From Bradyrhizobium glycinis (lineage in GTDB: Bacteria; Pseudomonadota; Alphaproteobacteria; Rhizobiales; Xanthobacteraceae), in NCBI RefSeq assembly GCF_016031655.1, contig NZ_JACCHQ010000014.1:124001-188000 (forward strand): 64,000 nt of DNA, read 5' to 3'. Under the pieces are notes generated by a model. That model did not search any database. It saw only the letters and a list, made by a program, of their open reading frames with translations, and had not been told where the DNA came from. Below, piece after piece: positions 9,580-18,277 of this stretch. Made by a program: the position numbers and the translations under genes. Position 1 is the stretch's first letter, and the number at the start of each line of letters is the position of its first letter.

Positions 9580-10441
9580 GATCTGCCTCCGGCTTTTGAT
9601 AGACGATCGCGTCGGGAAATCGCGACACACTAAAAAGCGGTGAAATTCGGCTCATGCTTTCCGAATGGCCCAGACAAATGTACCCGCCCGGTCGAAGGCA
9701 GTCACACAGATTTTCAGCCGTCTGCCGTCGCGAGGCGTCGTCGAAATAGATGAGCACGTTGCGGCAGAAGATGAGGTCGAAGTCGCGATAAGTTGCCATA
9801 TCGCGGGCATCGATCAGATTGGCGCGGGTGAACTCGATCGAATTCCTGAGCCCCTCGTCGATTTGGTAGCGGTCGTCGGAAATTGGAATAAAATAGCGGC
9901 TGATGATGTCACGCGACAAACGCATCAGCGCCCGATCCCGGTATATTCCTTCGGCAGCGGCCTTAAGTGCGCGCGTATCAATATCCGAACCGACGATTTC
10001 AATGTTATAGCTGTCAACTTGCGGCCAGTTCTCGAGCAGCCAAATCGCGATCGAATAGGGCTCCTCACCGCTCGCGCACGGGATAGACCAGATCCGAACG
10101 GTGCCGCCCGGAGGCTTGCGGCTGACGATGGAGTCGAGCAGTCCAGCTGTCAGGCATTTGAGCTGGTGGTCCTCGCGAAAGAAATATGTCTCGTTCACGG
10201 TGAATGAGTTGATCAGCTGCTCGATCTCGTGATCGGCGTCGGCTCTGAGGAGCGAGAAATAGGCCTGGAAGGACAACGAGCCGGTCGCATCGATGCGGTC
10301 TCTGAGCCGACGGTCGATGTAATATCGCTTGTCCTCGCTGAACGACATTCCCGTACGTCGGTAAAGAAAGTCGCAGAAGCGCAGGACTTCGTCGGGCGTG
10401 ATGTCGTAGGCAGGTGATTGTCGCCCCGTCCGGCCAGCCAT
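9572..10441 (-). CDS. cheR: Chemoreceptor methyltransferase CheR
   Basis: The protein is 289 residues. The N-terminal helical CheR domain contains NSFTVNETYFFRE. The SAM-binding Rossmann domain has IWSIPCASGEEPYS, SDIDTRAL, and FDLIFCRNVLIYF followed by RPGGYICLGHSES. It methylates glutamates on the signalling helices of the MCP using S-adenosylmethionine, opposing CheB. No TPR or receptor-tethering extension is present. The start lies seven bases after the HEAT gene stop, consistent with one transcript. Confidence 0.94.
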   Translation of the reverse strand: MAGRTGRQSPAYDITPDEVLRFCDFLYRRTGMSFSEDKRYYIDRRLRDRIDATGSLSFQAYFSLLRADADHEIEQLINSFTVNETYFFREDHQLKCLTAGLLDSIVSRKPPGGTVRIWSIPCASGEEPYSIAIWLLENWPQVDSYNIEIVGSDIDTRALKAAAEGIYRDRALMRLSRDIISRYFIPISDDRYQIDEGLRNSIEFTRANLIDARDMATYRDFDLIFCRNVLIYFDDASRRQTAENLCDCLRPGGYICLGHSESMSRISPLFSVSRFPDAIVYQKPEADHG

Positions 10442-10447
10442 GCCCCC

Positions 10448-11053
10448 TTAGCCTTTCACGCCCGATATGCGGGCTATTGCGGCCGAAATTGCAAAAGGCA
10501 GAAACGGCGACGCGGAAAAGCGCGCCGCACATCTTTCGAGGGACGGCAGGGCCTCTGGCGTGCCCACCTCGGCTAGTACGTCGATCGCCGCGCCGCATAC
10601 ATTGGGATGCGGCTCGCGTTCAATCAGGTCGCATAACAGGGTGGTGGCTTGGGCCGCGTCCATGTTGCGCGTCAGCTCGGTCGCAAGCAGGCGCACATCG
10701 GAGTCCCCATCGCTCAGCAACTGCGGCATGAATGGGGCGAGGGATTCTCGTAGTGCGCAGAGCGCTTCGACGGCCGCCGTCCGCAATGCGGCATCCTGTG
10801 ACCGCAGGTATGGCAGTATGGCCTCGATGCTCGCCGCGTCGCCTACCCGGATCAGCGCGGTCATGATGGCTTCGCGCACGCGCGGCACCCCTTCGCGGCG
10901 TAGCGCCGCGGCCAGCGCAGGCACCGCTGCCGCCTGACCGGAAAGCGCTCGGGCGGCGGTCCAGCGGGCTTCCGCAACAGGACTGTCGAGCGCGGGCTCA
11001 GGCGGAATTTCATCATCCCCGCCTGTCGGACCGCGGCGTCTAACAAGGGGCAT
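10448..11053 (-). CDS. HEAT-repeat protein of the chemosensory cluster
   Basis: The protein is 201 residues and almost entirely helical. About four HEAT/PBS-lyase-type repeats with the pattern VRxxxxxALxxLGD are visible, for example REAIMTALIRVGDAAS, LRTAAVEALCALRE and VRLLATELTRNMD. Such alpha-solenoids bind partner proteins and are known companions of CheB or CheR in some chemosensory systems. It overlaps the cheB stop by 14 bases. The job is probably scaffolding or tuning of adaptation, by inference from position. Confidence 0.82.
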   Translation of the reverse strand: MPLVRRRGPTGGDDEIPPEPALDSPVAEARWTAARALSGQAAAVPALAAALRREGVPRVREAIMTALIRVGDAASIEAILPYLRSQDAALRTAAVEALCALRESLAPFMPQLLSDGDSDVRLLATELTRNMDAAQATTLLCDLIEREPHPNVCGAAIDVLAEVGTPEALPSLERCAARFSASPFLPFAISAAIARISGVKG

Positions 11054-12161
11054 GGGCGTTCACCAAGTGCACGATGGTATCGGCGATGCTTTCCAGCGGC
11101 CGCACCAATTCGGCGCCGCCAATCTTCACCAGTTCACCTGGCATGCCCCACACGACTGCGCTGGATTCCGCCTCCGCAATCGTATGGCCGCCGCCGAGAC
11201 GCAGCCGTTTCATCGCCTCAGCACCGTCATAGCCCATCCCCGTCATCATCACTCCGATCAGGCGCGAGGCGTCAAGGTGCTCAAGTGCGCTCGCCACCAT
11301 TCGTTCGACGCTGGGGTGCCACAAATAGGTGGTCTTCGCCGGCACTGGCATTGTCACGATGCCGGCTGCCCGTGATGTCACCATCACGTCGGCATCACCT
11401 TTCCCGATATAAATCGTGCCCGGAGTCAAAGCCATCGGCTGGTTAACCTCGACAACCTCGAGTTGGCATTCCCGGTCCAGTCGCCTTGCAAAGGCACCGG
11501 TGAAGCTTGCCGGCAAGTGCTGTGCCACCAGAACCGGCCAAGGAAAATCTGGAGGCAGTTGCGGCAGCACGGTATCGAGCGCCGCCGGGCCGCCTGTCGA
11601 GGTCCCGATCAGCACAAGCCCCGGGGGAGAGCCGTTCCGGACGCGCTTCGCGCGGCTGTCGGTCCTGGGAAGCGGTGCGCGCGTAAATCGCTGCGGGGCG
11701 CGCGCAACCAACCCTGCCCCCCGAATTCGATGGCGAACGCGCTCAGTCAGGCGCAGGGTTCGGCGGATCCGGGCGCCTGCGGCGCCACGGACCTTTTCGA
11801 CCAGCAACGGGTGCAGACGGTCAATCTCCAAGGAGACGGCTCCGCTCGGTTTGGCGACAAAATCAACGGCACCGAGCTCGATCGCCTCCAGAGTTGCGTC
11901 AGCGCCTTCTGCCGTCAGCGACGAGACCATCACCACCGGCCGGGGTGCCTCGATCATGATCTGGCTGAGACAGGCCAGCCCATCCATTCCAGGCATTTGG
12001 ACATCGAGCGTTACGACTTCAGGATCGAAGATGCGAACCAGATCCAACGCCTCCTTCCCGTCGCGTGCGAGGCGGATGTCAAAGTCGCCCTCAGCCCTGA
12101 AGATGCCCTCGAGCAACTTTCGCATCAGGGCGGAATCGTCAACGATAAGGAGCCTGATCAC
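11040..12161 (-). CDS. cheB: Chemotaxis protein-glutamate methylesterase CheB
   Basis: The protein is 373 residues. The receiver has D53 in VTLDVQMPGMDG. A linker of about 60 residues follows, then the methylesterase domain with S188 in GTSTGGP, H215 in AQHLPASF and D312 in MTGMGYDGAE. It removes methyl groups from, or deamidates, MCP glutamines when phosphorylated by CheA. It starts with GTG at 12161, overlapping the cheW stop (GTGA). Confidence 0.95.
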   Translation of the reverse strand: MIRLLIVDDSALMRKLLEGIFRAEGDFDIRLARDGKEALDLVRIFDPEVVTLDVQMPGMDGLACLSQIMIEAPRPVVMVSSLTAEGADATLEAIELGAVDFVAKPSGAVSLEIDRLHPLLVEKVRGAAGARIRRTLRLTERVRHRIRGAGLVARAPQRFTRAPLPRTDSRAKRVRNGSPPGLVLIGTSTGGPAALDTVLPQLPPDFPWPVLVAQHLPASFTGAFARRLDRECQLEVVEVNQPMALTPGTIYIGKGDADVMVTSRAAGIVTMPVPAKTTYLWHPSVERMVASALEHLDASRLIGVMMTGMGYDGAEAMKRLRLGGGHTIAEAESSAVVWGMPGELVKIGGAELVRPLESIADTIVHLVNAHAPC

Positions 12162-13738
12162 GACACGGGCACGGCAGGGGCGGTCGAAGAACCCTGGAAT
12201 TTGGCAAGGATGTCCGACTCCATCTGGTCGAGCAGTTGCCCGGGGTCGATCAGCAGGATCAGCCGCCTGGTGACTTCGAGATTGATCACGCGGGAGATCA
12301 GCCGCATTTGTTCTGGTGATACGCCGGGAGCCGGGCAGATGGCATTCGCTGGCGCTTTCATGATTTCGGAAATCGCATCGATCAGGAAGCCCGCTCGGAC
12401 TCCGTTGATCGACAAGACGAGAATGCGCCGCAGTCGCGATTGTTCCGCCCCACTCAACTCGAACCGCCGCCTGAGATCAATGATCGGCACGACATTGCCG
12501 CGCAGATTCATCACCCCTTCGATGAAGGCGGGCGATTTGGGCAAACGCGTCACCTGCTCCGGGGGCCGTGCGACCTCGCTTACCGACCCAATCGGAACGC
12601 CGTACTCCTGGTTACCCAATCGGAATATGATGAACTGTTCGTCCGCCAATAGGGTCTCCTCGGCCTGCAATGCGGATGCGCCGGTCTCCTGTTCATCGAG
12701 GATACGCCGGATGACGTCCGACCGAAACAGCCGGTCTGGCGAGAGCAACGCAACTAGTCGCCGTCCCTCGTCCAGCCGACAGATGGAGCTTATCTCAGCG
12801 TCGCCCTCGCCGCGGGTGAGCAACGACGGTGCGGGCTCCACGACCTCGGGATCCAAACGCAGGATTTCGCGCGTCGCGTCGACTAGCAAGCCGACCGCGC
12901 GCTCACCGATCGACACGACCACGACCTTGCTGGTGCGGCGGCCTTCCTCATCGGCCACCATCCCCAGCAGCATGCGCAGCGACACCAAGGGCAGAAGGCG
13001 ACCTCGCAGTGTCACAACGCCCAGCACAGCAGCCTCCGGTCGGGGAAGCCCCGAGACATGATCCGGCAGGGGAATAATCTCCCGCACGCTGTCTAGAGGT
13101 AACGCATATTCCTGATCGCCGAGACAGAAGCTCAGGAGCGACATCACGGCGCGGGTCGGCACCGCAACAGCTCGGTCGATGGCAGGGGACATCGAACTGG
13201 CAGCGGTCGCCGAAGGCATGCCGAGCGCGACAAATTTGCCCGCCAGAATACGCGACGGGCCGAGAAGCTTGATCGGGCTCTTCCCCTCCTCGCCGCGAAC
13301 GATGCCGTCCAGCAGCGCCCGATCGATGTTCCCGGCAGCGGCTTCATCTCTTTCCAATTGATCGGCCGGGATCGTCAGGAGGCGATCGATGCCGTCCACA
13401 ACGAAACCAACCGGCGCATCGCCATGCGTGACGATCACGCGCGTCGAGTCGGAGGCGGGTGCAGGCGGCATATTCAATAGCACCCGCAGGCTCAGTACCG
13501 GCAAAACGATGCCACGTAAGTTGGCCAGCCCGAGCAGCGACGGAGGTACGAGTGGCATATGGGCAAGAGCGGGCGGCCGGATGATCTCGGCCACAAAGGG
13601 CAGCCGAAAACCGAAGAGTTCGTGCGAGAGCCGAAAAATGAGCAGATCTTGGGTGAGCGCGTCTGTCCCCGCAACAAGCCGACGCTGCGCTGCGGGCGCC
13701 TCGGCCGTCTCCGGAGCCTGCTGGCGTTTACTTGCCAT
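12158..13738 (-). CDS. cheW: Triple-domain CheW coupling protein
   Basis: The protein is 526 residues with three consecutive CheW domains (about 30-165, 200-335 and 370-515). Each has the LLxFxLGxxxYxLPL entry strand and a LRGxxLPLxSLR core: NLRGIVLPVLSLR, TLRGRLLPLVSLR and NLRGNVVPIIDLR. A normal CheW has one domain of about 150 residues. The ATG at 13738 overlaps the end of the MCP gene by 11 bases. Upstream extension of the frame would give a basic, proline-rich tract that is only a shadow of the MCP gene. It should link the receptor to CheA and may bridge several receptors or kinases. Confidence 0.92.
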   Translation of the reverse strand: MASKRQQAPETAEAPAAQRRLVAGTDALTQDLLIFRLSHELFGFRLPFVAEIIRPPALAHMPLVPPSLLGLANLRGIVLPVLSLRVLLNMPPAPASDSTRVIVTHGDAPVGFVVDGIDRLLTIPADQLERDEAAAGNIDRALLDGIVRGEEGKSPIKLLGPSRILAGKFVALGMPSATAASSMSPAIDRAVAVPTRAVMSLLSFCLGDQEYALPLDSVREIIPLPDHVSGLPRPEAAVLGVVTLRGRLLPLVSLRMLLGMVADEEGRRTSKVVVVSIGERAVGLLVDATREILRLDPEVVEPAPSLLTRGEGDAEISSICRLDEGRRLVALLSPDRLFRSDVIRRILDEQETGASALQAEETLLADEQFIIFRLGNQEYGVPIGSVSEVARPPEQVTRLPKSPAFIEGVMNLRGNVVPIIDLRRRFELSGAEQSRLRRILVLSINGVRAGFLIDAISEIMKAPANAICPAPGVSPEQMRLISRVINLEVTRRLILLIDPGQLLDQMESDILAKFQGSSTAPAVPVS

Positions 13739-15821
13739 CGGGACGCTGAATGATTTCTGCGAGCGAGGCGATCTCTTCGATCGCTGCCGCCAGATCCTCG
13801 GTCCCGCTCGCCTGCTGTTTGGCGGCAGCCGCCGCCTGGGCGGACGCGCTGGCCGCCTCCTCGGCAACTGCTGCCACCTGCCCGGCACTCTGCGCGGCTT
13901 CCTTCATCGACGCGAGTATGTTTTCGGCGCTGGACCCGATCTGTTGATTTTCGGTGGCGATCTTGGCGACATCACCTTGTACCACGTCAAAGCTCGCCAG
14001 GATCGCGTCCGTCTTCTGGTTTTCCGTTTCGGCGCCGACTATCACGCGCTCCAGCTCGCGACGCACCGCTGAAATTTGTCCCTGGATCGCGCGAAGGGTC
14101 TCCTTGATACGGGCGGCATTCTCCCCGGAGTCCCGGGCCAGGTTGCGTATATCCTTCGATACGACTGCAAATCCTTTGCCGAATTCACCGGCCCGGGCTG
14201 CCTCGACCGACCCATTCACCGCCAACATATTGGTCTGTATCGACACCATGCTGATCCCGTCGACAATCCTCTCGATATTGGCACTGAGGTTTTCGAGACC
14301 AGCGACCAATTCAAGGCTTTGCCTCGTGGTTTCGATGGAACGCGCAACGCCTTGCGATAGATCGGTAAGCTGTGAGCGGCATTCGCCAAGCATAGCACCC
14401 ATCCGCTCGGTGCGGTCGAGCGATGCAATTGTGCTCTGGCGAAAGGATTGGGCAGTCTTTTCAATTTGAGCCATCGCAGCGCTGGCCTGCTGCGTCGCTG
14501 CAGCCTGCTGCTGGGCACCTCGGCTTATTTGGTCAACCGCTGTCATGATCTGTGCGGCAGACCCGGACATTTCCTGGACGGTCGTCGAGAGCTGCTCGGC
14601 CGCGGAGGCGAGCTGATCGGCCCTGGAATCATCCGCCGAAATGGACTTGATGTCGGCGGCCAGCGTCGAAAGTGAGCGCGATGCAGCCTGACTCTCTTCC
14701 AACACGCTCGCCTGTTGCTCCACGCTTCGCAGCGCTTCGGCAGCGGCGGCGGCCTGCTCCTCAGCGGCGGAAGAGATGATTTCGGCCCCTCTCTGGGCCT
14801 GGCGCGCGGCCGCTTCGGCTTGCACCGTGGCGACAGCGATAGATTGACTTGCGTCAGCCAAACCGCTGACTTCCTTGCGCAGCTCGCCAAGGGCCACGAT
14901 AACGATCTGGCTCTTCTTTGCTTCCCCCGTTGCCGTGTCGGCACCGGCCTTGATGATCGACGTCATGGAAGACACTTGGCTCTCGATTTGCGCCGCAAGA
15001 CCTTGCACGTCCTGTGCGCTATTTTCCGACCTTTCGGCCAGTGCCCGCACCTCGTCCGCGACCACCGCGAAGCCGCGGCCATGATCGCCCGCCCGCGCGG
15101 CCTCAATTGCCGCGTTGAGAGCGAGCAGATTGGTCTGGTCGGACACGTTGCTGACCGTTCTAGTGACATCACCAATGCTGGCCGCCTGCCTACTTAGTTC
15201 AGCCATAATATCGACCGTGCCCCCCTGCCGGTCGCCATTGTGTTTGATATTGCTGGCCCATGCGCCGATTTGGTTCGTGGACTCAACGAGCAGCATTTGA
15301 AGAGCCTCGGTCCGACGACGGCCGCTTTCAGCCAAATCGCGCGCCTGCGCGAGCGTTGTAGCGGTGTTGTTGGCAACCGCGAGCGTCTCCTGAGCTGCGC
15401 TGGCGGCCTCCTCGGCCCCGCTCGAGATCTGCTCCATCGACCGCCGCAACTCCTCGGCTGCAGATGCTGCCGCCGTAATCCCGGTGGCCAGCTCCTCCGT
15501 AGCCGCCGCGATCCGCTCCTCCAACTTTTGTTTCTGGATGCCGGAAAAGCCTGGGCGAGCGGACTTGCGGCGCGCCGCGGCAGGTCCAGAGCTTGGGACT
15601 TGGGGCGAGGGTCGATGGTGAAGCGCCCTTCCCGCACCCAGTTCAGACGTCTTCATCAGCGATTTTGGACCGCTGGCCGGCACTGCTTTGGAAACCCTGG
15701 ACGCAGCTTTGTTTTCCTCCTTGGGAGGCGCTAATCCTGCTTGCCCCGTGTTCCCGTTCGCGTCGAGCGAGCGCGATTTTGGCCGGCTGGGCTGCTCGCG
15801 AGTGCCAGAATTTTTGCGCAT
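13728..15821 (-). CDS. Soluble methyl-accepting chemotaxis protein with two signalling tips
   Basis: The protein is about 697 residues with no membrane segment, no HAMP and no recognisable sensor domain. Residues 1-95 are basic and proline-rich, and the rest is alpha-helical coiled coil. Two separate MCP hairpin tips are present: about 228-263 (NLLALNAAIEAARAGDHGRG) and 528-563 (NMLAVNGSVEAARAGEFGKG). The second is divergent (Val-Asn-Gly-Ser). ATG 15821 is preceded by AAGGAAAA, so the upstream open frame, which runs into the divergent cheC gene, is excluded. It lies first in the operon and must be its dedicated cytoplasmic receptor. Confidence 0.92.
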   Translation of the reverse strand: MRKNSGTREQPSRPKSRSLDANGNTGQAGLAPPKEENKAASRVSKAVPASGPKSLMKTSELGAGRALHHRPSPQVPSSGPAAARRKSARPGFSGIQKQKLEERIAAATEELATGITAAASAAEELRRSMEQISSGAEEAASAAQETLAVANNTATTLAQARDLAESGRRRTEALQMLLVESTNQIGAWASNIKHNGDRQGGTVDIMAELSRQAASIGDVTRTVSNVSDQTNLLALNAAIEAARAGDHGRGFAVVADEVRALAERSENSAQDVQGLAAQIESQVSSMTSIIKAGADTATGEAKKSQIVIVALGELRKEVSGLADASQSIAVATVQAEAAARQAQRGAEIISSAAEEQAAAAAEALRSVEQQASVLEESQAASRSLSTLAADIKSISADDSRADQLASAAEQLSTTVQEMSGSAAQIMTAVDQISRGAQQQAAATQQASAAMAQIEKTAQSFRQSTIASLDRTERMGAMLGECRSQLTDLSQGVARSIETTRQSLELVAGLENLSANIERIVDGISMVSIQTNMLAVNGSVEAARAGEFGKGFAVVSKDIRNLARDSGENAARIKETLRAIQGQISAVRRELERVIVGAETENQKTDAILASFDVVQGDVAKIATENQQIGSSAENILASMKEAAQSAGQVAAVAEEAASASAQAAAAAKQQASGTEDLAAAIEEIASLAEIIQRPDGK

Positions 15822-15996
15822 TGCGGTCGATTTTCCTTGAAGTGTGCAGTGACTTCGGTTGGAAAGGGCAGTTGGGAACACTAAACTACGCGCTCTGCAT
15901 GAACACAAGCTTCGTGGGCGCGGTGCTCGGATTACGGCCTGAGCAGGCGCACGGGAAGCCGTAGCAGTATCAGCGCGCGACTGACGGGACGCCTTA
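15822..15996. promoter_or_regulatory. Divergent intergenic region between MCP operon and cheC
   Basis: These 175 bp separate the MCP start (minus) from the second cheC gene (plus) and must hold the promoters for both transcripts. AAGGAAAA just upstream of 15821 on the minus strand is the MCP ribosome-binding site. I could not assign -35/-10 or sigma-54 elements with confidence. Confidence 0.4.
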
Positions 15997-16620
15997 ATGA
16001 CCGGAGATTCGTTTGTTCCCCTCACGGAGATGGAGCGAGATGCTTTGGCGGAGCTCGCCAACATAGCCATGGCGAAAGCCGCCAGCAGCCTGCGCCTGAT
16101 GATCCAGAGTGAGGTGGTGTTAGCTGTCCCCTCGGTTGATATCTTCACCAGCGCGGCCGCCGCACGACTGGTGGCAAAGCCCGACAACGCTAAGCTGGTG
16201 GCGGTCCGTCAGGATTTCGCCGGCGCCTTCTCCGGCAGGGCTCTCCTCATATTTCCGGAGCGGAGTAGTCTCGAATTGGTGCGAGCGGTCGTCGGCCGAC
16301 AGCTACCTCTGGAGGACATCGTCGATCTTGAAGATGAGGCACTTGCGGAGACCGGCAATATCATCCTGAACAGCTGGGTAGCCACCGTCGCCAATCTGCT
16401 GAAGCGCGGCTTAAAGATGTCGTTACCGATTGTCGTGCGCGGCGACGGCAACCACATGTTTGAGAGCGCCCGTTCGGATCTCGTCTTGTTTCTGCATGTC
16501 AAATTTGATATCCGCCAGCAGGAGATCGGCGGTTATGTTGCTCTTCTAATGGACATTCCATCATTGGATGAGCTGCGGTTGCTGATTGCCGGCTTCATCA
16601 GATCCCTCACCCGCGGTTGA
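15997..16620 (+). CDS. cheC: CheC-family CheY-P phosphatase, copy 2, divergent
   Basis: The protein is 207 residues and roughly half identical by eye to the cheC product at 5510-6160. The first active-site helix is DALAELAN with Pro 22 residues after the Asn. The second is EALAETGN with the same spacing, so both phosphatase sites look intact. It is transcribed away from the MCP operon and lies just outside its first gene. Two CheC copies flanking one cluster probably arose by duplication. Confidence 0.85.
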   Translation: MTGDSFVPLTEMERDALAELANIAMAKAASSLRLMIQSEVVLAVPSVDIFTSAAAARLVAKPDNAKLVAVRQDFAGAFSGRALLIFPERSSLELVRAVVGRQLPLEDIVDLEDEALAETGNIILNSWVATVANLLKRGLKMSLPIVVRGDGNHMFESARSDLVLFLHVKFDIRQQEIGGYVALLMDIPSLDELRLLIAGFIRSLTRG

Positions 16621-17281
16621 GTTGCCATCGAACGGCCATTCCCCCGGGTCGGCCCCCAGAGATGGCCGCAAGGGCGGCGTCCCTCCGGAGCGGCCTTGCC
16701 TGAGATCACCCGCTACCTCCGCCGGCAGCGCCGCTCGCTCAATCGGGCGGCGTGATGCGGCAGGGGCGGCTCTCGCTTGAGGAAAGGGTGGCGGCAGTCG
16801 CCGCGATCAAGTGCACTGCTTCAGCAAACCGCTCCCGGATCGCATCGTCCTGGCCGAAGGCCACGGCGAAGGCGGCACACGCTGAGACGTTCGCCACCGC
16901 TGTCTCGCCCGCCGCTGCCCGCCTGCCCAATCTGCGCAAGTCCACCTGATTCCATCCGAACTCTCCGCGTCTTCTTTAAGCTGGCTTGGAGGTCGCGGCG
17001 CGAGGCATGTCCGAGAACATCACCACCCGCCGCCCGAATCGGGAGCGGATGCCGTTCGGCACCCTCATCGAACCGCGCCGTCGAGCTGACCGCTCTCCAG
17101 ACGCTCTGTGTCCCAATCGACCCCTTCAAGGCCGGTCTGAAAACGAAGGTGCTCTCGTCGGCGGAAACGTCCTCCATTCAAATCAGGAGTGCTGGGCGTC
17201 GTCCGGGCCGGCGGGAGTTGCCGCGAGCGCTCCCGCGCGGGTTCGAATTCCGTCCTCTTCTTTTCGCGCTTTACCGGCTCT
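16621..17281. other. Gene-poor spacer after the chemosensory cluster
   Basis: No supported gene. Minus-strand frames near 16739-16945 and 16821-17177 read partly protein-like but show no recognisable motif and are in different frames. Around 17240-17265 the bases GCGGGTTCGAATTCCGT resemble a tRNA T arm, but no matching acceptor, D or anticodon arms were found. Confidence 0.4.
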
Positions 17282-17454
17282 GTAGGAGCCGGTGCACAAC
17301 TCGGTTTGCGGACGGCCGAATCGAAGCTCGTTCGGTAGGTCGGACGGGCATGGCCGCGAACAAGTTAACGGCGGTACGCATGGGGCTGGGGGAGCAATCG
17401 ACAGTCCGGCACTATCTAAGCCGCCGCGTGAAGCCGGCGGGTTTCTTTGGCCAA
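17282..17454 (+). ncRNA. Candidate structured RNA, copy B of a repeated element
   Basis: Second copy of the element at 61-228. The 3-prime hairpin (CCGCCG 17421-17426 with CGGCGG 17435-17440) differs in sequence from copy A but keeps the stem and the following GTTTCTTT. This suggests that structure rather than sequence is conserved there. The central block TAACGGCGGTACGC is identical in both copies. It lies about 660 bp beyond cheC, whereas copy A lies about 880 bp beyond the last kinase, so the two copies bracket the chemosensory genes in the same orientation. Confidence 0.5.
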
Positions 17455-17930
17455 CGTCGATTCTCAGATAGACCTTTTACCGTACGCGCTCAACCGCTTC
17501 GCTAGTTCAACGGGTCGGTAAGAGGATTGGATTGGGTTTTGCGAGCTGAAACAGGTAAAACCGGAATGGCCTCCAGCGAGAAGGTCGTTCTGGAAGCATA
17601 TGAGGCAGCAGAAACAAAAGTCAAAAAATTATCAACCTGTTCGCGGAGAACGGTTATGTGTTCGCCGGAAAAAAATACCGCGGCCGAGAAGCCGGTGACC
17701 TTGTCAGGAACGTCAACATTTCATTTCCGGACATGCACCGAAAGCCCCCCACAACATCTACACCCTCCGTCGGTTAAATGGCCGCTTGTGGCCCTTAGCT
17801 GACCTTGCCGCGCCGCGTGCCGACCGTGAGCTTGTGACCCTGAGCGGACCTGCTCCGTGTTCGCACCGTCGGCGAAACGGTGCTGAGCGCTCAGCTACCG
17901 ATTTCGTCGGCGCACTAACTTCGTTGTGCA
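17455..17930. other. Intergenic, with an interspersed-repeat fragment near 17779
   Basis: No gene supported. Bases about 17779-17805 (CCGCTTGTGGCCCTTAGCTG) closely resemble about 30700-30716 (CCGCTGCTGGCCCTTAGCG). They look like a dispersed repeat of the kind common between genes in Bradyrhizobium. Confidence 0.4.
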
Positions 17931-18263
17931 TTACGATCGGAAGCGAGCCCGTTCTTGCTCGACTTCTTCGGCGTCTTTGTCGTCGAGGGTCACGAGCGAG
18001 TTCTTCGCGTCGCCGTTAACTCTCAACAGTTCGTCAAGCTTTGCGTGAAGAGCCTGCGTATCGCGGTGCTCAGCCCTCTGAATGACCAAGGTCATCCCCC
18101 ACGTCGAAAGCGTCGCCAGATCGTGCCAGCCGAGCCCACCGCCGATGCTGACCCAGAGCAGTCCGTACACGATGAATACACCAAATGCGGCGGGGCGCGA
18201 AGTGAGAACGCCGAGATCCGTAAGCCAGCTCCGAATCTTCTGTAAAGCTAATGCTGTGGCCAA
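17931..18263 (-). CDS. Low-affinity iron permease family protein
   Basis: The protein is 110 residues with one or two membrane segments (about 26-45 and a weaker one near 50-60). It contains the family signature LSTWGMTLVIQRAEHRDTQALHAK, split here as LSTWGMTLVIQRAEHRD and TQALHAKLDELL. The acidic C-terminus (DDKDAEEVEQERARF) is typical of rhizobial members. The family is named for a yeast iron transporter region, but bacterial members are short and their transport role is unproven. The start is TTG at 18263 with GAGAGAAG upstream. It lies 14 bp downstream of the next membrane-protein gene on the same strand and is probably co-transcribed. Confidence 0.75.
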   Translation of the reverse strand: MATALALQKIRSWLTDLGVLTSRPAAFGVFIVYGLLWVSIGGGLGWHDLATLSTWGMTLVIQRAEHRDTQALHAKLDELLRVNGDAKNSLVTLDDKDAEEVEQERARFRS

Positions 18264-18277
18264 AAGCTTCTCTCGCG

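Noticed and set aside
15822..16187. N-terminal extension of the MCP into the divergent cheC gene
   Set aside because: A proper AAGGAAAA ribosome-binding site precedes ATG 15821, and the extension is only the antisense of cheC with unnatural composition.
17215..17275. tRNA-like T arm (GCGGGTTCGAATTCCGT), possibly an island attachment site
   Set aside because: No 5-prime acceptor strand, D arm or anticodon arm could be folded upstream. A single T-loop match is not enough to call a tRNA or an att site.
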